A stretch of DNA of 64,000 bases from JADJWR01 sp963847675 (GCA_963847675.1 CAWKAP010000009.1:62001-126000), one strand, 5' to 3'; shown: positions 27,565 to 37,318, numbered from the stretch's first letter. The notes: generated by a model from the letters alone, not told the origin. Translations and numbers: made by a program.

Positions 27565-29700
27565 TCACTGCGGCACGGTCAGCGTGCCGGCGGCGAAGCC
27601 GATCGTGTTGCTGGCGGCCGGTGTCGCTGCGAACGGCGGTACGTTCGACTGCTCGAGCGCCGCTCCGGCCGCGCGGGGCGTGGCCCGCACCACCTGGCTC
27701 GCGGGCAGTGCGGTGCCGTTCTTCAGGTGGTTCCACATCGCGTCCATCGCGCGGCCGAAGTAAACGTGCAGCGGCACGTAGCGCGTGTCGTAGCCGAGCA
27801 GTGCACCGAAGGCGATGAAGGTGTCGAAGTGCTGCGCGTTGGTGACCTCGATGTACCGTGCCTTCGACGCCGTGCCTTCGACGATCTGGTTCTTGCCGTA
27901 GTACGCACGCGAGGCGTGGTTGACGGGCACCAGCGTGTCGTCGCGGCCGGCGACGATGATCGTCGGCTTGCCCTTCAGGTTCGCGGTCAGCTGCACTTGC
28001 TGGATGCCGGCACGGACCCCGTCGGACCAGGCCTTCATGGCGCCGGTCAGGGCCGCACCGCTGGCCGGCTCGACACCGGTGATCAGCGAGCGCATGCACA
28101 AGGCGCCGTCAAGGGCGAAGTCCGCCGTGCCGCTGGTCGGCGAGACGGCCAGGAAGTCCAGCTTGGCGCCGCCGACCGAATCGTTGTAGACGATGTTGAT
28201 GCCGGAAGTCGGCGGCACGCCGTTGCCGGTCGAGAACAGGCCCGCCTGCACGACGGCGAGCTGCGGCGCGACGTTGCCGGCGGCGTCGGTGTTGGCAAAG
28301 CTGTAGCCACACACGTTGTCCGTGACCTTGAAGCGTCCCGCGGCGTTGACGTAGGTCATCACGATCGAGTTGGTGGCAAAGCGGAAGTGCGACTGCTGCA
28401 GGAAGTTGTGCTCGTTCTGCCAGCCGTAGGCATTCAGCTTGGCGAGCGCCTCGTCGGCCTGTTCCGCGAGCGTGTTGCCGGTCAGCAGGCCGCGGCTGCG
28501 CAGGCCGGCGCAGCGGTTTTCCGCCGAGGTCGTGAATGCCGGCGGCCAGAAGGCGGCGGCGAGCGAAAGGCCGGCCTGCGACGACAGTACAGCGCACGGC
28601 TGGAAGATGTTGGCGTAGCTGAAGTAATCGGCCAGTGGCTTGCTGTGGGTGGCGACCGTGGCCGAGCCCTGCCGGATCGTGAGTCCCGTGTTGGCGCCCG
28701 GTTGCGCGTTGGGCTCGGTCACCGCGATGCCGTCGATCAGGCCTTCCGTGTCCTGCTCGGCCGCCGCCAGCGCCGCGCCGCCACCGTTGGAAATCGACGA
28801 GGCGATCACCAGCGTGTTGTCCGCCTTGAGCCTCACGGTCCGCAGCGAGCCTCCGGCAATGGGATCGCCGTACTTCTGGTTGAGCACGTAGAAGGCGAGC
28901 TTGACCGCCTGCAGCGTGTTCAGGCCCCAGTCCTTCTCGGGGTTCTGCTGCGAGTGCGCATGCTTGTAGGCGACACGGTTCGGAGAAGCCGTGTTGAAGG
29001 TGGTCCGCTCGGCATCCGTGATGTCGGCGCGGAAATGTGCCTGCGTGCCGGCTGCAGTCACCGTGTCGAGTTGCCCGTCGACCTTCAGCACCGAATTGGT
29101 CATCAGGTCGTGCAGGCCGTTGCCGGTGCCCTTGTCCGCATACGCCACCGCGCAGCCGCGCTTGAGCCCCCATTCGCCGGAACTGCCCACGGCACCGTAT
29201 ACGCCGCGCGAACCGGACGACGTGCCGGTGACGACGCACGCGTTGCCGGGGTCGAAGCTCGTCGGCACCTGCACCATCAGGACGACGTTCTGACGCCCGC
29301 TGCCATCGTCCGCAACGGCGATGTACTCGGTCCCGGCGACCTTGCCCTCGCCGAGCGTGTCGTTGCCGTTGACGTCGATGTTCGGGCCGTACAGGCGACC
29401 GAATCCGCCGGCCGGGGTGTAGTCGAGCACGGCCCGGTAGTTGGTATGGATGGCGTTGCGGCGCAGTTCGACCACGGTGGGCGAAGCAGGATTGGCGAAC
29501 GGCGGGGCGGCGGCGGCCAGTCCGGTCTTGCCGAGTCCGGCGGTCAGCAGGTCGTCGCTCGTGCCGTTGTAGCTCGTTTCGCGAATATCGCCCGCAATGA
29601 AACTGGGCTTCTGGTTGATCTCGATCGGGTCGTCATCGGAGCCGCACGCCGTCAGGGCGGCGGCGATCGCGGTCATGGCGAGGGCAACGGGCAGGCGCAT
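27565..29700 (-). CDS. 3-hydroxybutyrate oligomer hydrolase
   Basis: A 711-residue exported hydrolase of the D-(-)-3-hydroxybutyrate oligomer hydrolase family, which cuts 3HB oligomers made from PHB breakdown. The signal sequence ends in the lipobox LTAC followed by GSDDD, so it is probably a lipoprotein. The likely nucleophile elbow is SSISNGGGAAL (S-x-S-N-G form), and late acidic and His residues lie in VAGRDDTLVPVNH and NAQHFDTF, as expected for an alpha/beta hydrolase. The ATG has a strong upstream AAGGAAGGAGA; an adjacent GTG would add one residue. It fits functionally with the PHB genes at 57-62 kb. Confidence 0.85.
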   Translation of the reverse strand: MRLPVALAMTAIAAALTACGSDDDPIEINQKPSFIAGDIRETSYNGTSDDLLTAGLGKTGLAAAAPPFANPASPTVVELRRNAIHTNYRAVLDYTPAGGFGRLYGPNIDVNGNDTLGEGKVAGTEYIAVADDGSGRQNVVLMVQVPTSFDPGNACVVTGTSSGSRGVYGAVGSSGEWGLKRGCAVAYADKGTGNGLHDLMTNSVLKVDGQLDTVTAAGTQAHFRADITDAERTTFNTASPNRVAYKHAHSQQNPEKDWGLNTLQAVKLAFYVLNQKYGDPIAGGSLRTVRLKADNTLVIASSISNGGGAALAAAEQDTEGLIDGIAVTEPNAQPGANTGLTIRQGSATVATHSKPLADYFSYANIFQPCAVLSSQAGLSLAAAFWPPAFTTSAENRCAGLRSRGLLTGNTLAEQADEALAKLNAYGWQNEHNFLQQSHFRFATNSIVMTYVNAAGRFKVTDNVCGYSFANTDAAGNVAPQLAVVQAGLFSTGNGVPPTSGINIVYNDSVGGAKLDFLAVSPTSGTADFALDGALCMRSLITGVEPASGAALTGAMKAWSDGVRAGIQQVQLTANLKGKPTIIVAGRDDTLVPVNHASRAYYGKNQIVEGTASKARYIEVTNAQHFDTFIAFGALLGYDTRYVPLHVYFGRAMDAMWNHLKNGTALPASQVVRATPRAAGAALEQSNVPPFAATPAASNTIGFAAGTLTVPQ

Positions 29701-30078
29701 CACGGAATGTCTCCTTCCTTCTTGTACGTAGGGGCCGCAACGGTAAGGCAGGCGAAGTCATTTCGTCCAGCAGGCGAGCGCGGGGCGCGACTCTCCACCG
29801 AGTGTCGTGCCCGACTCGGGCCGCCCGGCGCACATCCTGCTTTTCGGCGAAGCGCTGGCACGAATAGAGCGAGGTCGCTTTTGCGCGATCCCGCGTCTGC
29901 GGGGCAGCGCGCCGCTGCCGCACCAGTTCGGTAAGCCTCGTCCGAGTCGATTGCACGACGCCGGCCGTTGTCCGGTTGAGCGGAGTGCAAAGGCCTGCGG
30001 ACGGTTCTCAAGTCGAGCGTCTTGGTTGATCATCTGTGCGCGGCGGCAGCGGACCGCCATTCGAACAGGAGGAGTCCG
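29701..30078. other. Intergenic region, no gene recognised
   Basis: About 375 nt between the divergent hydrolase and lipoprotein genes. Short open stretches in several frames have no homology pattern or ribosome binding site. Promoters for both flanking genes must lie here, but I cannot point to convincing -35/-10 pairs. Confidence 0.5.
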
Positions 30079-30508
30079 ATGAGAACCAGGGTTGTCTTTG
30101 CATCGATGGCGCTTGCGTTCGTGGCCTCTTGCGTTTCGTCGCCAGGCAGCAAGGGCAGCCCGGACGGCCCGCCATGGCCCGACGAAAAGCAGATCGACGT
30201 CGGCATTGGCCGCGAGCACATCTGGTGGGGCAGGCCGGTGATCGAGGTTTCCGAGTTCGAGACCCTCGCGGCCGACAACAAGGCCGTGGTGTGGTCACTG
30301 AGGTCGTCGGCGGCTCATTTCGAATTCGCCGGCCTGGACGGAATCAGGTTCGTCGAGCCCTCAGCGTCGCTGCCGCTCGAATGCAAGCGAAAGGGAGATC
30401 CCGAAGGATTTCGCCGGCAAGTGCGAAGTCCTCGGCGCCGGCAGGCTGCTCAGGTGCAGCAAGCCGCGTTCCGAGCCGGGCACCTGCTACAAGTACACGG
30501 TAAGTTGA
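30079..30508 (+). CDS. Small lipoprotein of unknown function, frameshifted near 30401
   Basis: A predicted lipoprotein: MRTRVVFASMALAFVASCVSS is a signal peptide with lipobox VASC, preceded by AGGAGGAG. The frame reads normally for about 108 residues (…VSEFETLAADNKAVVWSLRSS…LPLECKRKGDP). Removing one C from the CCC at 30400-30402 gives a natural ending, KDFAGKCEVLGAGRLLRCSKPRSEPGTCYKYTVS, with four cysteines and a stop at 30506-30508. Uncorrected, the frame runs to 30564 with an Arg/Gln-rich tail that looks like out-of-frame sequence. No family is recognised; paired cysteines suggest a disulfide-bonded periplasmic domain. Confidence 0.6.
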
Positions 30509-30550
30509 AGCCGAGGGCGGGTGGGGAGAACCTGGACAGGGACCCCTGGA

Positions 30551-33479
30551 TCATGAACGAGTAGCCGAGGTTTCCAACGGCGCCGGAACGCCGAGCAGGG
30601 CTGCGACGCGCGCCAAGGCTAGGCCAAGTTCTGATTGGGGACCGGCACCGGCTGCTGCGGCCAATGTCCGCGCCTCGTCGAAGTGCCCGCGCCCCGCGAG
30701 ACGTTGCCGGCGCGCCATTCGCATTCGGCGCTGTCGCACAGTGAGAATTCCAAGGCTCAATGTGTCGGAAACCTCGTCGCAGCAATGCTCGGCCGGCGGC
30801 GAAGCATTCCCGCGCCGAGTCGAAGTCGCGAAGCCGAGCCCGTGTCCGGCCGAGATAGCCGAGGAACTGGCCTTCGCCGCGACGGTCTCCGAGTTGGCGC
30901 ATTGCACGCAGCGCGGCATCGAACGAACGCAGCGCATCCTGCGTGCGGCCATGTTCCTCGTGCGCCAAGCCCAGATTGCACAGTAACGATGGCCTCGAGG
31001 CGCACGTGCCCGAGGTCGCGTGCGACGCGTAGCGCTTGCTCGGAAACTTCGATCGCCTCGTCCAGGCGCTTCTGCACGAGATGCAGCATCCCAAGATTGC
31101 ACAGGGAGTGGCCTTCACGTTGCCGGTCACCGAGTGTGCCGAGCCAGCGCCAGCGACTGCTCGAAGCACCGTCGGGCCTCTTCCATGCGGCCAAGGTTGG
31201 CGTACAGCGATGCCGAGATTGCCCAGCAGCCAGCACTGCCAGTCAAGATTGCTGGCGTCTCGCGCTCGCTCGAGGGCTGCTTCGTAGCTTGCGCGTGCCT
31301 CGTCGAGATCGACCTTGGGCAAAGTCGATGTTTGCGAGGCCGTTGAGGGCGGTGCATTCAGTCGACAGCGTCGCCGAGCTCTCGCGCCAGCGATAGCGCG
31401 TCGGCAGTCGCCTGCTCGCGCCTCCGGCAACTCGGCCTTCGCTTCCATCGACGGCTGCAAGCCCTGGTCAGCACGTTCGCCTGGCAAGCGCGGTCGCCGC
31501 ATTCGCGAGCAAGATGCAGGGCAGTCTCGTAGTGGCGCCGCGCGTCCGCCGGACGCCCCAGCGAATCCAGAGCGCTGCCGTGAACCGCACTGCGCGATCG
31601 CCGCGGACCTGGTGTCCAGATCCGGGCAGAGGCACAAACTGCCTCGGCGAGGTCGGCGCCGGTGCTGATCGGTCCATTGCGACTCAGCGCAGCCCAAGCA
31701 CCCTGCAGTGCGTCGGTCGCAAGCTGCGCGCGCGAATTCGCGATCGCACGCCGGCACGCAACGACGAGATTGGCAAGGTCGGCGTACGCATTCTGACTGC
31801 CCGCTTTGGGCCCAGCGCCGCGAACCAGGCGCAGTGGCGCTCGATCGCCGGTCCTGCCGGCCATCGGCGCCGCTGCCCGGAAAGCGCCCTTCGGTAGCCA
31901 ACTGCTCCGCGGCATACGCCTGCACGCTGCTCAGCAGGTCGAAGCGATCACGACCGACCGCGCGCACGAGGGACTTGTCGAGCAGCGACTGCAGGACGTC
32001 GACGATCCACGGTGCGCCGTCGCACGCCGAGAGATCGACGATCGCTTCGGCGGCTTCCTGGGTGAATCCTCCCTCGAAGACCGACAGCTGCGCGAGCGCG
32101 GACTTTTCGGCGGGCGACAGCAGATCCCACGACCAGTCGAAGGTGGCGCGCAGCGTGGCATGGCGGTCCTGGCGCCCGCCCGCGGAGGCGAGCAGCCGGA
32201 ATCGCTCGCCCATGCGCGCCAGCAGCGTGCGCGGCGGCATCAGGCGCACGCGTGCCGCGGCGAGCTCGATGGCGAGCGGCAGCCCGTCGAGCAGCTTCAC
32301 CAGCGGTGCAATGGCCGCACGGTCTTCCGCCGTGACGGCCAGGTTGCTCTTCGCCGCCTCGGCGCGGCGCATGAACAGCTCCTCCGCTTCGCTGCCCGGC
32401 AACGGCGCCAGGGCGTAGGTCTGCTCGCCCGGGAGCCCAAGAACTTCGCGCGTGGTCACGAGGAAGTGCGCTTCGCCCGCGGCATCGAGCCAACGGCCCA
32501 GCGTCTCCTGCGCGTGGCGCGCCACCTGTTCGAAGTTGTCGAGGATGACGAGGCACGGTCCGCGGCCGGCGATGGCGCTGCCGAGCTGGGCGATCGGGTC
32601 GTCCTTGCCCAGGGGAACGTCGAGCCCATGCGCGACCGCCGCGACGATGCCGTCGATGGTCCGCGCCTGCGACAGGTCGCAGAACCAGACGCCGCCGGAA
32701 AAGTCGCCGAGCCAGGTCCAGCCGAAGCGCGTGGCGAGCCGCGTCTTGCCGCTGCCCCCCATGCCGAGCACCGAGACCAGGCGCGCGCCGGCCTCGAAGC
32801 GGTGCGCCAGTTCGAGCAGCGGTTCGTGTCGTCCGACGAAGGCGTCGCGCTCGGCGGGCAGGCTGTGCCTGACTTCGCGCACCGGCAGCCAGAGGTCGCG
32901 TCGCTGCACGACGCGATACGCCTTGGCGCTGTCGGGCGGCGGGGTGAAAGGCGCGTCGTCGTCGCCGGCCTCGAACAGCTCGAACGGCTCGGCCACGCCC
33001 TTGACGCGCCAGTGGCCGTGCGATTCGATGCGCACTTTCATCGGTCCAAGCGCGTCGCGTGCCGGCGCGGTCAGCAGGGTCTGTCCGCCCTGCGCAATGG
33101 CCATCACTCTCGCGGCGACAGGCTTTGCAAGGCCCTCGACTTCGACCGGCTTGGCGCCGAGTGCAACGTCGGCAGGGCTGTTGTGGCGGAGGATCACCGG
33201 CCCGATGTGCAGTCCCGCCCGTGCGCGCAGCGGCACCTCGAAGCCAGCCAGGGCACGGTGGTAGGCGAGGGCATACCCGAGCGCATCCGACGCCGACTCG
33301 AAGAGCAGCAGGAAGCCGTCGGTGCGGTCGATCTCCAGCCCGCGCCACTCGCGCAGCAGGTCGCGCGCGGCGCGGTCGTGCGCGGCCCACAGCGTCGCCG
33401 CCGCCTCGTCGCCGAGGCGCTCGAGCAGCTGCGTGCTGTCGACGACGTCGGTCAGGAGCAGCGCGCGGACGTCGCTCAT
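30551..33479 (-). pseudogene. Cyclase-ATPase-TPR regulator with multiple frameshifts
   Basis: The first about 530 codons are intact: a class III nucleotide cyclase-like domain (MSDVRALLLTDVVDSTQLLERLG…RAGLHIGPV, residues 1-150), then an NB-ARC/AfsR-like ATPase (Walker A VLGMGGSGKTRLA; kinase-2 CLVILDNFEQV) and a winged-helix region up to SSVQAYAAEQLATEGRF. Beyond that, the TPR part is readable only by switching among three frames at least nine times: NAYADLANLVVACRRAIA, then SLGRPADARRHYETALHLAREC, LYANLGRMEEARRCFEQSLALA, LCNLGMLHLVQKRLDEAIEVSEQALRVARDLGH, and lastly GHFDEARTLAAAAGAG before the stop at 30551. The cyclase has DRTDGFLLLF where an active enzyme would have a Lys/GDG-type motif, so catalysis is doubtful. 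Either gene decay or a poorly read stretch. Confidence 0.75.
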
Positions 33480-33692
33480 GTTCGGCGCGCCGGAGCCGTT
33501 GCCGACCCTTTGTTGCCCACTGAGTGCACCTTCGAGTCCGATGTGGTCCGCGGGCATTCTGGCATCGGGCCGTCAGGCATTCCAGCGCCTGATCCCGGTC
33601 GCCGGCATCGCTTCGACTCGTGGAAACCGGCAGTGCCCGAGGCGGGATGGGGCGCTGCTACGATCGATCAACGATCTCCAGTGAGGCCCGAC

Positions 33693-34322
33693 ATGAAAAT
33701 CGACTTCGTTTCCGACGTCGCCTGCCCGTGGTGCGCGGTGGGGCTGTACTCGCTCGAGAGGGCGCTCGACCGCCTCGGAGGTTCGCTGCCGGTGGAGATC
33801 CACTTCCAGCCCTTCGAACTGAACCCGGACATGCCGCCCGAGGGCCAGGAGACGATCCCGTACCTGGCGAAGAAGTACGGCACGACACCCGAAGAGATCG
33901 CGCAACGGCGCGAGTTCATCCGCCAGCGCGGAGCGGCGGTCGGATTCACATTCGGCGAGCGGCCGCACGTCTGGAACACGTTCGACGCGCACCGCCTGCT
34001 GCACTGGGCCGCGCTGGAGGGCAGGCAGCGCGAACTCAAGCGCGCGCTGCTGATCGCCTACCACACGAATGCCGAGAACCCGAGCGCGCCGGAGGTGCTG
34101 CTGCGGGCGGCGGGCGAAATCGGCCTCGATGTCGATCGTGCGCGCGCGATCCTCGACTCCGACGAATACGCGGACGACGTCCGCGAACGGCAGCGCTTCT
34201 ACCGCCAGCTGGGCATCAACTCCGTGCCGTCGATGATCATCGACGATCGCCACCTGATCCAGGGCGGACAGCCGCCGGAGGTCATCGAGCAGACGCTGCG
34301 GCAGCTGGCCGCCGAATCCTAG
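33693..34322 (+). CDS. DsbA family oxidoreductase (FrnE-like)
   Basis: A 209-residue cytoplasmic DsbA-like protein with no signal peptide. The active-site motif is CPWC (Cys11, Cys14) in DFVSDVACPWCAVG, and the cis-Pro loop is INSVPSMIIDD. The insert with FNAHR-like TFDAHRLLHWAALEGRQ and the ending HLIQGGQPPEVIEQTLRQL are characteristic of the FrnE subgroup, thiol-disulfide proteins linked to oxidative stress. It has its own upstream gap of 213 nt from the broken regulator, and converges with the ComB-like gene. Confidence 0.9.
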   Translation: MKIDFVSDVACPWCAVGLYSLERALDRLGGSLPVEIHFQPFELNPDMPPEGQETIPYLAKKYGTTPEEIAQRREFIRQRGAAVGFTFGERPHVWNTFDAHRLLHWAALEGRQRELKRALLIAYHTNAENPSAPEVLLRAAGEIGLDVDRARAILDSDEYADDVRERQRFYRQLGINSVPSMIIDDRHLIQGGQPPEVIEQTLRQLAAES

Positions 34323-34344
34323 GCACGGCGCCGGCAATCGGCGG

Positions 34345-35043
34345 TCAGCCAATAGCGACCGGCACGGGACGAATCAGCAGCCCGTCGCGCAGCCGGTTCA
34401 TCGGCATGGCGAACGCGAAGCGGTCGACCGCGGCGGCGCAGTCGAGATCGGCTTGCGGCAGGTTGGGATCGGTGCCTGCGGTGAACCGGCGCCCGAAGTC
34501 GCTGTTGCGGACCCGCTCGGCGAATGGCGCGCGCGGCGGATCATCCCCGCGCAGCAGCGCCTCGATCAGGTCGGCGCAGGCGTGGTCTTCATCGCCGTCG
34601 CGGTCGGACCAGATGCCCGTGACGACCAGCGTCACAGAGGGCGGCTGCAGCAGACGCAGGTAGGCCGCGGTAGCGGTCGCGCACACCAGGCTGCCGGCGA
34701 GCAGCACGCGCGCGTGATCGCAGGCGACCAGCCCGCGCGTGCCGGCGGCGGTGTACTGGATGATGCGTCGCCCGCTCAGGTCGAGCGCCGCGACCTTCGC
34801 CGGCGAGTTGCCGATGTCGAGGCCCGGGGCGGGCGCGCCGCCGCCGAGGGCGCCGACCGCGAGCGCATCGGGATGCCGCGCGCGCAGTTCGCGGGCGGCC
34901 TCGACCGAGTCGACCGGGATCACCTCGCGAGCACCCTGCGCGAAGGCATAGGCAATCGTGGTGAACGAGCGGAGCACGTCGATCACCACCACCGCACCGT
35001 TCAGTTCCGGGCAGTGCGGCAGGTCGGAGCGCAGGATCTTCAT
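34345..35043 (-). CDS. 2-phosphosulfolactate phosphatase family (ComB-like) protein
   Basis: A 232-residue protein of the ComB family. Recognisable segments are VVVIDVLRSFTTIAYAFAQGAREVIPVDSVEAAREL near the N-terminus, GNSPAKV, the IQYTAAGTRGLVAC stretch and DEDHACADLIEALL. ComB hydrolyses 2-phosphosulfolactate during coenzyme M synthesis in methanogens, but many bacterial relatives have no known role and this organism is not expected to make coenzyme M. It is 22 nt downstream of the ferredoxin-fused protein gene, so it is probably the last gene of the Nfn-Kor operon. Confidence 0.82.
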   Translation of the reverse strand: MKILRSDLPHCPELNGAVVVIDVLRSFTTIAYAFAQGAREVIPVDSVEAARELRARHPDALAVGALGGGAPAPGLDIGNSPAKVAALDLSGRRIIQYTAAGTRGLVACDHARVLLAGSLVCATATAAYLRLLQPPSVTLVVTGIWSDRDGDEDHACADLIEALLRGDDPPRAPFAERVRNSDFGRRFTAGTDPNLPQADLDCAAAVDRFAFAMPMNRLRDGLLIRPVPVAIG

Positions 35044-35065
35044 GCGCCCGGCGCTTGCGTGGTCG

Positions 35066-37282
35066 TCACAGGAACGGCTTGGCGCGCTCCAGCAGTTCGT
35101 CCAGCCCGGGCTCCTTCGGATTGCGCGGCTTGCCGGGATGGATGATCGCCACCTGGCAGGCTTCGGCGGCTTCGACCAGCTGCCGGTACGTGCCGGCATT
35201 GAGGTCCCTGATGTAGGCCTGGTTGTTGTCGTTGTAGGCGAACATCTGGTCGTTGATGTTCTTGCACTCGCCGCAGCTCGGGCAGCGGGCCGTCTCGATC
35301 CACGCGTCGTCAGACGGCGGCTTGTCCGGCGCCGCCGCGGTCTCCGCGGCGGGCGCTGCGGCGGCCGTCGCAGGTGCGGCGCCGGCCGGCGTCTGCGCCG
35401 CCGCCGGGGCCGGCACGCCCGCGTCGGCATCGAGGCGCATCTGCACCTCCCACGCGGCTTTCTCGCGCGCCAGCAGCCGCTGTGCGTGCGAGTCGTTGAT
35501 GCCGCCATGCTCCTGCAGACGGTGCCACAGCAGCAGGCAGCGGCGCGTGGCCTGCATCAGCCGCGCATCGACCAGTACCCGGTGCAGCACGTCGTCCTCG
35601 TCGGCTGCCCAGACGAACGGCACGCGGTCGGCCGCGGTCTTCGCGTCGAGCGCCAGCCAGTCGGAAACCGGCATCATGCGAGCCGACCAGCGGCTGCGCG
35701 GCACGATCGCGAAGTGCCCCGCGTAGCGGCGGTCGCAGAGCACGAAGTCGGCGTAGGTGAACGCGGTCGGCTCCGACACGCGCTGCAGCGCCTCGTCGGC
35801 GTACTGCAGGCGGGCGGCCGACCAGTCGGCATCGGGCGAGGGATTGTTCTCCAGCGAGAAGCGGCTGGCCCAGTTCTCGCCCGCCGCGGCGTCGTAGGTG
35901 AAGGCGGGAAACGCGCGCGACTCCATCGCTGCGGCGGCTGCGAGGTAGGGCGGGACCAGCTTGCTGTCGTTGCTTCCGGAGTAGACGCAGAACAGTGCCG
36001 GGCTCTGTGCGCGCATGCCGGCAGTGATGCGCTCGCGCAGTGTGTACAGGTTCGAACTCGGCGACTGCAGCACGAACATGCCGCCCAGCCCCATCGCGGT
36101 GGTCGCCAGCCGCGCGCTGCGCACGCCGAAGGCGAAGTGTCCGGTGCCGATCGAGGCTTCCTCGAGCAGGTCGTCGGTCTGCACCAGCACCTTGACCGGC
36201 AGCCCCGAAGAAAGCAGATCGAGCAGCCCGGCGTTTGCCGGGGCGTCATTGGTGCCGGGCGGAATGCACACCAGATAGTCGGGAAACAGCGCCAGGTCCT
36301 CGGGGGTCAGCGCGTATTCGTCGTAGCGCTCGAAGTACGGGTCGTGCTCGAACTCCGCGTAACGGCCTTCCGACTCGAGTTCGGCGATCGCCAGCGCCTT
36401 GACGACCTCGACCAGGGCCGGCAGCCTGGCGCGATACGCGGCGGCCGCCGTGGCGCAGTCGTCGAAGCGGAACTCGAAAGCGCCATCGGTCGGCGTGCCG
36501 CCTTTCGGGTCGGCGAAGAAGCGCTGTGCCCGCAACGTGGCCAGCGCCGACTCGATGCGCGCGCGGCGCGCAGCGGGCAGGGGATCGCGCGTGGCGCCGC
36601 CGAGCAGACGCGACATGGCGTCGAAGTTGAACTCGCCGGCGTGCGGCCCGTCGAGCGAAGCGCGCAGTGCCTCGGGCGTGCGGCCGGCGGGCGAATTGAT
36701 GTGGGCGGCGCGCAGGATGTCCGACAGGCGCACGATGAGCGTGTCGACCAGTTTGCGGAAGGCGCGCGCCTTGGCTGACTGCGCCGAGCGCCACAGGTGC
36801 TCGATCAGCGCCGCCGGCATCGCGCGGTCGCAGTCGACCAGCGGCCCGTCGAGATGCAGCGCCTCGGAAATCTGCGTCAGCACCTGGCGTGCGACGTCCT
36901 CGTCGCTGCCGTCGCCGATCCGCTCTGCCGCCTCGGCCCACAGCGCGGAGAGGTCGCCCGCGCGGCCGCTGGCCACCAGGCCGCGGATCTCGCGCTCGAG
37001 CCGCAGCGTGTGGCGGCGCAGTCGTTCGCCGTCGATGCCGCGCGGTGCGATGTCGCGCAGCGCGTCGCTGATCAAGCTCGACAACGAGCGCACCGCGTCC
37101 GCCTCGACAGCGTCCCGCACCAGCACGACCGGATAGTCGTAACGCAGGCGGCTGAGGTCGCGGAAAGGCGCCAGCAGCGCCGGACGCAGGCCCGCGCCGT
37201 CGATCGGCGCCAGGTCCTGCTCCGACCGCTTGCCGGTGACGTGAAAGACGAACTGTTCCTGAAATCCTGCGGCCATATCCAT
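35066..37282 (-). CDS. Large uncharacterised protein with C-terminal [4Fe-4S] ferredoxin domain, in the Kor operon
   Basis: A 738-residue protein with three parts. Residues 1 to about 620 form a large soluble region that I cannot place in any family; it contains conserved-looking stretches such as YDYPVVLVRD, LFPDYLVCIPPGTNDAPANAGLL, LPVKVLVQTDDLLEE and LFCVYSGSNDSK. An Ala/Pro-rich linker follows (about 625-660). The last 72 residues resemble a single-cluster ferredoxin: Cys667-x2-Cys670-x2-Cys673 and Cys709 (CPSCGECKNINDQMF…AEACQVAIIHPGKP). The gene follows korB by 36 nt, so the ferredoxin domain may accept electrons from KorAB. The large domain might be an oxidoreductase partner or scaffold; no activity can be assigned. 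Confidence 0.8.
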   Translation of the reverse strand: MDMAAGFQEQFVFHVTGKRSEQDLAPIDGAGLRPALLAPFRDLSRLRYDYPVVLVRDAVEADAVRSLSSLISDALRDIAPRGIDGERLRRHTLRLEREIRGLVASGRAGDLSALWAEAAERIGDGSDEDVARQVLTQISEALHLDGPLVDCDRAMPAALIEHLWRSAQSAKARAFRKLVDTLIVRLSDILRAAHINSPAGRTPEALRASLDGPHAGEFNFDAMSRLLGGATRDPLPAARRARIESALATLRAQRFFADPKGGTPTDGAFEFRFDDCATAAAAYRARLPALVEVVKALAIAELESEGRYAEFEHDPYFERYDEYALTPEDLALFPDYLVCIPPGTNDAPANAGLLDLLSSGLPVKVLVQTDDLLEEASIGTGHFAFGVRSARLATTAMGLGGMFVLQSPSSNLYTLRERITAGMRAQSPALFCVYSGSNDSKLVPPYLAAAAAMESRAFPAFTYDAAAGENWASRFSLENNPSPDADWSAARLQYADEALQRVSEPTAFTYADFVLCDRRYAGHFAIVPRSRWSARMMPVSDWLALDAKTAADRVPFVWAADEDDVLHRVLVDARLMQATRRCLLLWHRLQEHGGINDSHAQRLLAREKAAWEVQMRLDADAGVPAPAAAQTPAGAAPATAAAAPAAETAAAPDKPPSDDAWIETARCPSCGECKNINDQMFAYNDNNQAYIRDLNAGTYRQLVEAAEACQVAIIHPGKPRNPKEPGLDELLERAKPFL

Positions 37283-37318
37283 GGCGAAAACGCTCCGGGC
37301 TGTGTTCGGCGTGACGCG

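Noticed and set aside
26275..29934. A 1219-residue open frame on the plus strand
   Set aside because: It crosses gltA in a wrong frame, the terminator and the antisense of the hydrolase gene; no family pattern is present.
29807..30082. A 91-residue open frame in the gap before the lipoprotein gene
   Set aside because: There is no ribosome binding site, domain or hydrophobic pattern, and its end overlaps the start region of a better supported gene.
30450..31880. The long single-frame reading of the regulator's C-terminal part as its true sequence
   Set aside because: TPR-like helices alternate among three frames in this stretch, so no single frame is the real protein.
36045..36070. A GGTTCGAAC sequence resembling a tRNA T-arm
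   Set aside because: It lies within the coding sequence of the ferredoxin-fused protein, and no acceptor or anticodon stem could be built around it.
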